Part shown: in pieces, positions 44,595 through 49,731 of the stretch
How the letters are laid out: every line of letters starts with the position of its first letter
Position numbering within the stretch: the stretch's first letter is position 1
DNA from: Priapulus caudatus
Taxonomy: Eukaryota > Priapulida > Priapulimorpha > Priapulimorphida > Priapulidae
Assembly (NCBI RefSeq): GCF_000485595.1
Contig: NW_014577317.1
Location: forward strand, 226,079 to 275,809
Length of the DNA stretch: 49,731 nt
Direction: 5' to 3'
Notes under the pieces: generated by a model
What the model was told of the DNA's origin: nothing
The model's input: only the letters and a program-made list of their open reading frames with translations
The model's database searches: none
Translations under genes and position numbers: made by a program

Positions 44595-45002
44595 AGAAAT
44601 AAACGACTACAAATATCCCAAAACGAATTTGCCTCTAATAGCGCTCACGCCAGCGGGCAACTAGGAATGCGTAGGAAAACTTGAGAAATCTTACAAACGT
44701 ATAACACAATAGTCACGGCAACTAATCGAGCATATAGTCTCTGCAATAATTATGCAATAATTCTATGCAATCCAACTTAATAGCTGAATGAATATCTAAA
44801 TCAAGATAAGTATGTCACAAATTTACAATCTCAAAAGGGGCGTAACGATTCTCTTGATGTACGATGATGATTTAATCCTTTACATATTACATTGAGTGGG
44901 GCCCTATGGGTTATTTCAGCCACCCATGAGCGCTATACCCATGAGTGCGACCGCGCGTATATTCTCACCTGCTTACGTGCATGCGTCTGACTCATCTCAC
45001 TT

Positions 45003-45006
<4 letters not shown>
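44595..45006. other. No gene seen
   Basis: Unique DNA between the palindrome and (CT)n. Confidence 0.55.
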
Positions 45007-45050
<44 letters not shown>

Positions 45051-45086
45051 CTCTCTCTCTCTCTCACTCTCTCTCTCTCTCTTCTC

Positions 45087-45117
<31 letters not shown>

Positions 45118-45155
45118 TCACTCTCTCTCTCTCTCTCTCGTCTCTCTCTCTCTCG

Positions 45156-45238
<83 letters not shown>

Positions 45239-45304
45239 ACTCTCTTTCTCTCTCTCTCTCTCTCTTCACTCTCACGCATCATATCACTCTCATCACTCTC
45301 TCTC
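45007..45304. repeat. (CT)n microsatellite, about 300 bp
   Basis: CTCTCT with TTCACT and GT interruptions. Frames are S/L or R/E artefacts. Confidence 0.97.
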
Positions 45305-46207
45305 ATTACTACACCATTATTTCAATGATGTCAATGATCGATTTCAGCCTTAGGTTTTCCACTGATATTACCAACACCTAATTATCGTGTAGTCTACTAT
45401 TAGGTAGCATGATACCATTAGTCTAACTCTTACAGAAACGATTACTGTGGAACAGGCACGGCGCCAGGCCGAGGCCTGGAAGCTCGGGCTTCAACATTAT
45501 TTCCGGATTTGAAAAAAAGAAGGAATAAAACAGTTGCAATGTACTTTTTACGGTGTTGAATATATATTGGTTTATACCTAGAGCTAGTTTTCCGGGGTCG
45601 TAACGTGCTTTAATGTTATAAAATTCATTCTCTCACATTTTTGGTAGGGGAAAAGATGAACACATTTTGGCTCAAACTCAAAGGAGATTTAAAGTAATCG
45701 AGTAGGTATATATTCTATAGTCTTTCTCTTTCTCCATATATATATATATATATATTTACTTTAAATGTCTACGAGGAAGTATGTAGGCCTATCTACCGTT
45801 AGAAACGCACGCCCTAATCGGAGGACTTACGATAGTTAGTCATTATCATGATTATAGCGCTTCTATACTACTCTAAAAAGCTATATATATTGTTTAGATA
45901 TATTACAACCATCTGCATGTGTTCATAGTAATGATTATTTCATATTATTTATACTAATTATTCTCTTATAATTAGTTCGTGCTATTTTTGGATACACTCA
46001 AATACTCTCGGTTGTCTCAAGAATTAAAGTAAACATTTAGTGCAACACTCCATTTGTTATGTCCAACTTAGTGTCAAAGTACCATAAGTAAGCGGACTGA
46101 AACTTATCACTATATAATATGTAGAACAATGCTTGCCGCACTTTTGCACGGGTATTGCTCCAATAAAGAGTAAACGTTTATTGATAAATGAATCAAATTA
46201 ATCTAGT
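45305..46207. other. No gene seen
   Basis: AT-rich unique DNA with one short (AT)n. Confidence 0.55.
45735..45757. repeat. (AT)n microsatellite
   Basis: Short ATATAT run. Confidence 0.9.
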
Positions 46208-47310
46208 TTTATTTATAGATGAGATAGATCTCTATGCTCAAGCCAAACTATTTCATGACATTTCCAGGCCCTAATTATGTGACACCACAAATTTTGAATT
46301 TTCATGTAAAAATGGTATTTTGTATAATATTTCTGAAATACCACAGAGTATGACCGCAAAATTCTCGCCACAAGTTAAGCACAATATGCATCAAAATAAC
46401 GCGATAGAATTTTTCTTTACGTTTTATATTTACCGAATTTTTTTAACTGCCTAAAACTTGAGGCGTATCTTCGGATTGAAATTTTATGCAAAACAACCAT
46501 AGCCTACAAAAGACGGCACTTAATAACAAACCCTGATGCGCGTGTTACCATTAAAACGAGTGTAAAATCAAATTATTTCATGTTGTAATGACAGAGAAAT
46601 ATCCATTTATACATCGACTAGTGTGGCAAAAATTGAAACGGAGAAACCAGCGTTTTTCTACTTTTCACAATGATCGACTGCCTGTGTGCAAAATGGGTGA
46701 ACGTATCTAAAACATCTGCTGTTAGTACTTACTGCGACATATCCATGATTAACTGAAACCAATAAATTGGTAAAATGTTTTGTGCACCACGAGAAATTTT
46801 GAGAAATTACGAGTTCATCGTTGTCCACTTCGGATGTTGTGTGCTTATAAATGTCATGTGAATAGGATTTGACATTACGAGAAATTAGGCGCTACGTGTC
46901 GGTTGTTAGGTTTTAGAAGAAATTCTTTAGCCCGCGGTATTGCTTTATGTTTGTCGGTGAGTTGGGTGTGCTGTATACACATCTCATTTTACGCTTCGTT
47001 TGAATCATACACCAATGCATCTTTTCAGGAGGTATTTTAGTAGAGAGTTTTTTGGTGGAGAAAGTGGTGTTGTGTTGTGCGTAGGCTCAGGGCAAACTAT
47101 ACCTAATGATAGCAATGGATGAACATAACAAACTATCATTTTTTCTTATTAGTGCGTATTGCAGTTATGGATCATAGTGACAAAGCGTGTCATCACACTA
47201 AAGAAAATTATCTTTTAATCTTAAGCGGTGCTATTGTATCCTGCTCTTATCCAGCCACGCGATATGGCAAGCGCATGGGATCGAATATAGACACGGCAAC
47301 TGGGGGCGTC
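46208..47310. repeat. Repeat J1 (1.1 kb tandem unit)
   Basis: From TTTATAGATGAGATAGATCTC to ACTGGGGGCGTC. Differs from J2 by a few percent, mostly substitutions. Confidence 0.9.
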
Positions 47311-47311
47311 N
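47311..47311. other. Single N at a duplication junction
   Basis: One ambiguous base exactly where repeat J1 ends and J2 begins. Confidence 0.99.
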
Positions 47312-48407
47312 TATTTATAGATGAGATAGATCTCTATGCTAAAGCCAAAAAATTTCATGACATTTCCAGGCCTTAATAATGTGACAACACAAATTTTAAA
47401 TTTTCATGTAAAAATGACATTTTGTATAATATTTCTCAAATACCACAGAGTATGACCGCAAAATTCTCGCCACAAGTTAAGCACAATATGCATCAAAATA
47501 GCGCGATAGAATTTTTCTTTACGTTTTATTTTTACCGCATTTTTTTAACTGCTTAAAATTTGAGGCGTATGTTCGGATTGAAATTTTATGCAAAACAACC
47601 ATAACTTACAAAAGACGGCACTTAATAACAAACCCTGATGCGCGTGTTACCATTAAAACGAGTGTAAAATCAAATTATTTCATATTGTAATGACAGAGAA
47701 ATATCCATTTAAACATCGACTACTGTGGCAAAAATTGTAACGGAGAACCCAGCATTTTTCTACTTTTCACAATGATCGACCGCCTGTGTGCAAAATGAGT
47801 AAACGTATCTAAAACATCTGCTGTTAGTACTTACTGCGACATATTCATGATTAACTGAAACCAATAAATTTGTAATATGTTCTGTGCACCACGAGAAATT
47901 TTGAGAAATTACGAGTTCACCGTTGTCCACTTCGGATGTTGTGTGCTTATAAATGTCATGTGAATAGGATTTGACATTACGAAAAATTAGGCGCTATGTG
48001 TCGGTGTTAGGTTTTAGAGAAAATTCTTTAGCCCGCGGTATTGCTTTATGTTCGTCGGTGAATTGGGTGTGTTGTATACAGATCTCATGCTTCATTTGAA
48101 TCATACACCAATGCATTTTTTCAGGAGGTATTTTAGTAGAGAGTTTTTTTGGCGGAGAAAGTGATGTTGTGTTGTGCGTAGGCTCAAGGCAAACTATACC
48201 TAATGATAGCAATGAATGAACATAACAAACCATCATTTTTTCTTATTAGTGCGTATTGCAGTCATGGATCATAGTGACAAAGCGTGTCATCACACTAAAG
48301 AAAATTATCTTGTAATTTTAAGCGGTGCTATTGTATCCTGCTCTTACCCAGCCACGCGATATGGCAAGCGCATGGGATCGAATATAGACACGGCAACTGG
48401 GGGCGTC
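47312..48407. repeat. Repeat J2 (1.1 kb tandem unit)
   Basis: Second copy of J1. The next bases, TGGAAGGCCAACGAC, are unique. Confidence 0.9.
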
Positions 48408-48473
48408 TGGAAGGCCAACGACAATGGTCTTTTTTCAATCAACATGAATATGTTAGTAAATTTGTCTCTGTGA
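48216..48473 (+). other. Unassigned 85-codon open frame (copy of 47119-47310)
   Basis: Both tandem copies keep this frame open (MNITN, then VRIAVMDHSDKACHHTKE, ending TATGGV). An acceptor-like TTTTTTCTTATTAG lies just before TGCGTATTGCAG, so it could be a duplicated exon rather than a small gene. The copies differ by two amino-acid changes and about three silent ones. I recognise no family. Confidence 0.2.
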
Positions 48474-49673
48474 ATACTTTAGCTAGGCATTTATGTTATT
48501 AAGTAGCGTATTGTGTATTAAGTAATGTTATTAAGTAGCGTTATTAAGTAGTGTATTGTGAAAATAAGTAAAATAAAGTACCTTTATTGTGATCTTATTG
48601 TAAGATCTTGTAGAGATTTTTGGTTTTTAGTGCAAGACGTTGAAGCACGCCCGTATACAGAAAGTAAACCATGCAGATTTTCTAGCATTGATTGTAGAGA
48701 CATATCTGTTCAAATTAGATTTGAACAAGTATTTATCTAAACGCGAAAACGCGTATACACAGCTTTATATATTATTTACACACATACATTAACATACAGT
48801 CATTGTACACTGATTTGGTGCCAGAAAATAGTTAATTACTGTCATTTGATTGTGTTGTGGCACACCTAACACTATCAGTAGAAAAACGCTTGGTTGCATT
48901 TCACGCTAACACTAAACTTACCCGTACCGCGAGACAATTAATTTTTGCGTTTTGGGGGGTAATTTCAAAGAGTTATGTATTGGCCACTAAAAAGATGCCG
49001 CATTTGAATTTTTGGCACCCCCATTTGCAAAGGGCGCTAGATCATTCATCTCAACATTGAAGTCGATTACGACGGCTACTTATACGGGGCACGCAACAGT
49101 AGGCCTAGTCTTGCACCAATTCATCACCCTTGAACTATTTCGTCTGTGGATAAGGCCATGCTTTAAAATTTTTATGTGTGGTAAAATTTGGCATTAGAGT
49201 ACACTAGTTTGCATTATGCAAGTAAGTTAGATGCCTCGCGGATTGCTGGAATGCATGATAAGTAGTAATTTTCATTTAAAAAAGCATAAGTAAGAAAGCA
49301 CATAGTAAGATTGGTATTGTCGTGTAAAATGTCATTCATTCGTGCGGCGTAACCATTGTGAGCGGTCCGCCGTTTAAAACGGGATCCGAGTTAATGGTAG
49401 AAATTCTTGAAAACAATCTGGAAAAAGTTTCCAGTGAGATTAGACATTGAGTCTGTTGCCAATTGGCAAGAACAACATGTATGTCGCGTATACGCCGAAA
49501 CTTAATTTCTGTCCAGTGCTTATTTAGGCCTGCTGCCTATAGATATCCGGTACTGTTGTATAACATCTTAAGCGTCCTGCCAAGGAAAGCAAGCTGTTCT
49601 GCACAAGATCTCGAGCAATTGTGTTTAATGTCACTGAAAATAAGCGCTACAGTTCTTCTAGCATAGCCATTAC
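48474..49673. other. No gene seen
   Basis: AT-rich unique DNA. TTATTAAGTAGCG repeats two to three times at 48495-48560. Frames of 60-67 codons are unremarkable. Confidence 0.5.
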
Positions 49674-49674
49674 A

Positions 49675-49731
<57 letters not shown>
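49674..49731. repeat. (CA)n microsatellite at right edge
   Basis: CACACA to the end of the window. Confidence 0.97.

Overview
This is animal (metazoan) genomic DNA, probably from a marine or aquatic invertebrate. The basis is GT-AG introns, long multi-family microsatellites, broken LINE and LTR retrotransposons, and a receptor guanylate cyclase of the NIT-domain type, which I know from invertebrates. The phylum cannot be fixed from the sequence. Nearly all longer open frames are translations of (GT)n, (CT)n, (GTATGT)n or minisatellite DNA and are not genes.

The one convincing host gene lies on the minus strand from about 39.5 kb down to 6.5 kb. Four exons were assembled by splice signals, phase and family pattern: 39471-39118 (cytosolic leader plus membrane helix), 22277-22146, 21708-21601 and 6692-6503. 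The last three together make a NIT (nitrate/nitrite-sensing type) helical domain. All junctions except the open 3' end are phase 0. The remaining exons, including the expected cyclase domain, are not visible and should lie beyond the left edge. The introns of about 16.8 kb and 14.9 kb hold almost everything else. A second, weaker host signal is a short plus-strand exon (29435-29524) coding for a signal peptide or membrane anchor, downstream of a CpG-rich stretch (28233-28830).

Mobile and repeated DNA, left to right: microsatellites (1-5430) with a cluster of three tiny hairpin insertions (3736-4145); a duplicated 0.3 kb unit (8447-10382) whose two copies carry different insertions (a TIR element filled with a degenerate 20-bp repeat, and an insertion with a 5-bp target duplication); three pairs of kilobase-scale repeats (A 11.1/22.5 kb, B 14.6/18.9 kb, C 17.9/27.7 kb) whose copies differ mainly by single-base indels, next to a 95-base N gap; LINE 3' ends inside the B copies; a decayed Ty3/gypsy-type element (24652-31430) interrupted by 3 kb; a candidate 4.4 kb element (32771-37147) with inverted termini and inverted subterminal arrays; a KDZ-like transposase relic (41312-41690); triplicated repeats (39.6-43.2 kb); a large palindrome (44349-44594); and a 1.1 kb tandem duplication (46.2-48.4 kb).

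The best candidate for something undescribed is the family of 33-64 bp hairpins that share only the ends TCAGGAGT...ACTCCTGA. Their interiors differ, and several sit between clear 5-bp target-site duplications.
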